The position numbers and the translations under genes are program-made. The notes beneath the pieces are model-generated. The model ran no database searches and had not been told where the DNA came from. It saw only the letters and a program-made list of their open reading frames with translations. Of a stretch of DNA of 63,108 nucleotides, positions 62,255-63,108 are shown one piece after another. The stretch covers positions 1-63,108 of the forward strand of contig CAMBOI010000015.1 of NCBI GenBank assembly GCA_945869265.1, written 5' to 3'. Numbering within the stretch: the first letter of the stretch is position 1; each line of letters begins with the position of its first letter. The DNA comes from an uncultured Prevotella sp. Its GTDB lineage: Bacteria; Bacteroidota; Bacteroidia; Bacteroidales; Bacteroidaceae.

Positions 62255-63108
62255 ATGCCGTCGCTAAAAGAGATAAAGACCAGGATTGCCAGTGTCAACA
62301 GTACGCGTAAGATTACGAGTGCGATGAAGATGGTGGCCTCGTCGAAACTTCACCATGCACAGGTGATGATTGAGAACATGCTTCCATACGAGACTATGCT
62401 TGAGCACATACTCAAGACTTTCCTCGCCTCGGAGGCTGACGCATCGAATGTGTTCACAATTGAGCGCCCGGTAAAAAGGGTAGCTATCGTGGCTTATTCG
62501 TCGAACAGCAGTCTCTGTGGTGGATTCAATGCCAATATCATCAAACTGATGCAGACGGTAGCGGCTGAATATGAGGCGTTGGGCAAGGAGAATATTGTCA
62601 TCTATCCTGTGGGACGCAAGGTGGCTGAGAAGGCTGCTAAGTTGGGTTATGCCATTGGTGGCGACTTCACCGAGTTGGCCGACAAGGCTAATGTGAAGCA
62701 GTGCATCGACTTGGCTCGCGAATTGGGACTGAAGTTTGTTGACGGTGAGATCGACAAGGTGGAGTTGGTGTATCATCACTTCAAGTCTGCCGGTTCGCAG
62801 ATTCTCACCCGCAAGACCTTCCTGCCTATCGACCTCAAGTCGGAGCTTACCAAGGACCACTATCGCGACCTCAAATCCACAGTGGCTACCAAGGAGTCGC
62901 AGGAGTATCTGCGCAAGCGTGATGCCGAGCAACACGCCTCGTCGCCACGTATGCTTGACGGAAAGCCCTTGAACGACAACTTCATTGTCGAGCCCGACAT
63001 GAACACTATCCTCAAGGCGCTTCTCCCGAAGTATGCCCACCTCCTGCTCTACACGGCATTGCTCGACAGTATTGCCAGTGAGCATGCGGCGCGTATGGTG
63101 GCGATGCA
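62255..63108 (+). CDS. atpG: F1F0 ATP synthase subunit gamma (3' end cut by the window)
   Basis: The first 284 residues are present and the frame is open to the window edge. MPSLKEIKTRIASVNSTRKITSAMKMVASSK is the classical N-terminal helix of the rotor shaft, cited here as ITSAMKMVASSK. SSLCGGFNANI follows, and ALLDSIASEHAARMVAM at the end of the window is the start of the conserved C-terminal helix, so little is missing. Six bases separate it from atpA. Confidence 0.95.
   Translation, partial: MPSLKEIKTRIASVNSTRKITSAMKMVASSKLHHAQVMIENMLPYETMLEHILKTFLASEADASNVFTIERPVKRVAIVAYSSNSSLCGGFNANIIKLMQTVAAEYEALGKENIVIYPVGRKVAEKAAKLGYAIGGDFTELADKANVKQCIDLARELGLKFVDGEIDKVELVYHHFKSAGSQILTRKTFLPIDLKSELTKDHYRDLKSTVATKESQEYLRKRDAEQHASSPRMLDGKPLNDNFIVEPDMNTILKALLPKYAHLLLYTALLDSIASEHAARMVAM

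Overview
The window looks like chromosomal DNA from a Bacteroidales bacterium, most likely of the Prevotella group. Three things point there. Almost every leader carries the Bacteroidetes promoter form (-33 TTTG or TTG, about 20 bases, then TAnnTTTG). The gene content is typical: DUF4492-cydA-cydB, Na+-NQR, serC-serA-DUF1015, an ATP synthase operon beginning with beta and epsilon, a lipidated TamA-like protein, a FimB/Mfa2-type lipoprotein, and an HU-like protein followed by a 'smalltalk' peptide. Shine-Dalgarno sequences are rare. I see no rRNA, tRNA, CRISPR array, transposase or prophage genes.

Layout. 1-1.3 kb: HU-like protein, smalltalk peptide, small lipoprotein. 1.5-7.1 kb: mtaB, a family 2 glycosyltransferase, a GldB-like lipoprotein, a DUF4861 protein and a YhcC-like radical SAM protein. 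7.1-16 kb: a repeat-filled spacer, then a run of DPP IV-type peptidase, DUF4861 protein, and the adaptor and pump of a heavy-metal RND exporter. 16-18 kb: nagB and a TolC-like protein on the opposite strand. 18-24 kb: a membrane-bound nucleotide-sugar dehydratase, then DUF4492, cydA, cydB and a LUD-domain gene on the minus strand. 24-30 kb: coiled-coil membrane protein, TolC, HlyD and two ABC-2 permeases with no ATPase, then a TrmH-type methyltransferase. 30-35 kb: tamL, a WalJ-like hydrolase, a second repeat-filled spacer and a DbpA-like helicase. 35-39 kb: serC, serA, DUF1015, YigZ. 39-47 kb: rpsA (minus), a fimbrillin-like lipoprotein and tamB (minus). 47-55 kb: nqrABCDEF, nhaD, pfkA. 56 kb to the end: atpD, C, I, B, E, F, H, A and a truncated atpG.

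How the genes fit together. The right half is an energy block. NQR oxidises NADH and pumps Na+, NhaD exchanges Na+ for H+, the F-type ATPase (whose c subunit looks proton-type) makes ATP, and cytochrome bd removes trace oxygen. The left half is mostly envelope and periplasm: polysaccharide precursor synthesis, peptide and sugar degradation, metal and lipophile export, and outer-membrane assembly by TamL and TamB.

The most unusual signals are non-coding. A roughly 227-base repeat occurs in opposite orientations 26 kb apart. Arrays of AATCTGTG units run up to start codons. Short arrays (ATTGAAAG, TTAGGAA, GAAGAATGAA types) fill spacers inside operons, and one has entered tamB in frame. I found no clear new defence system or gene-based mobile system.
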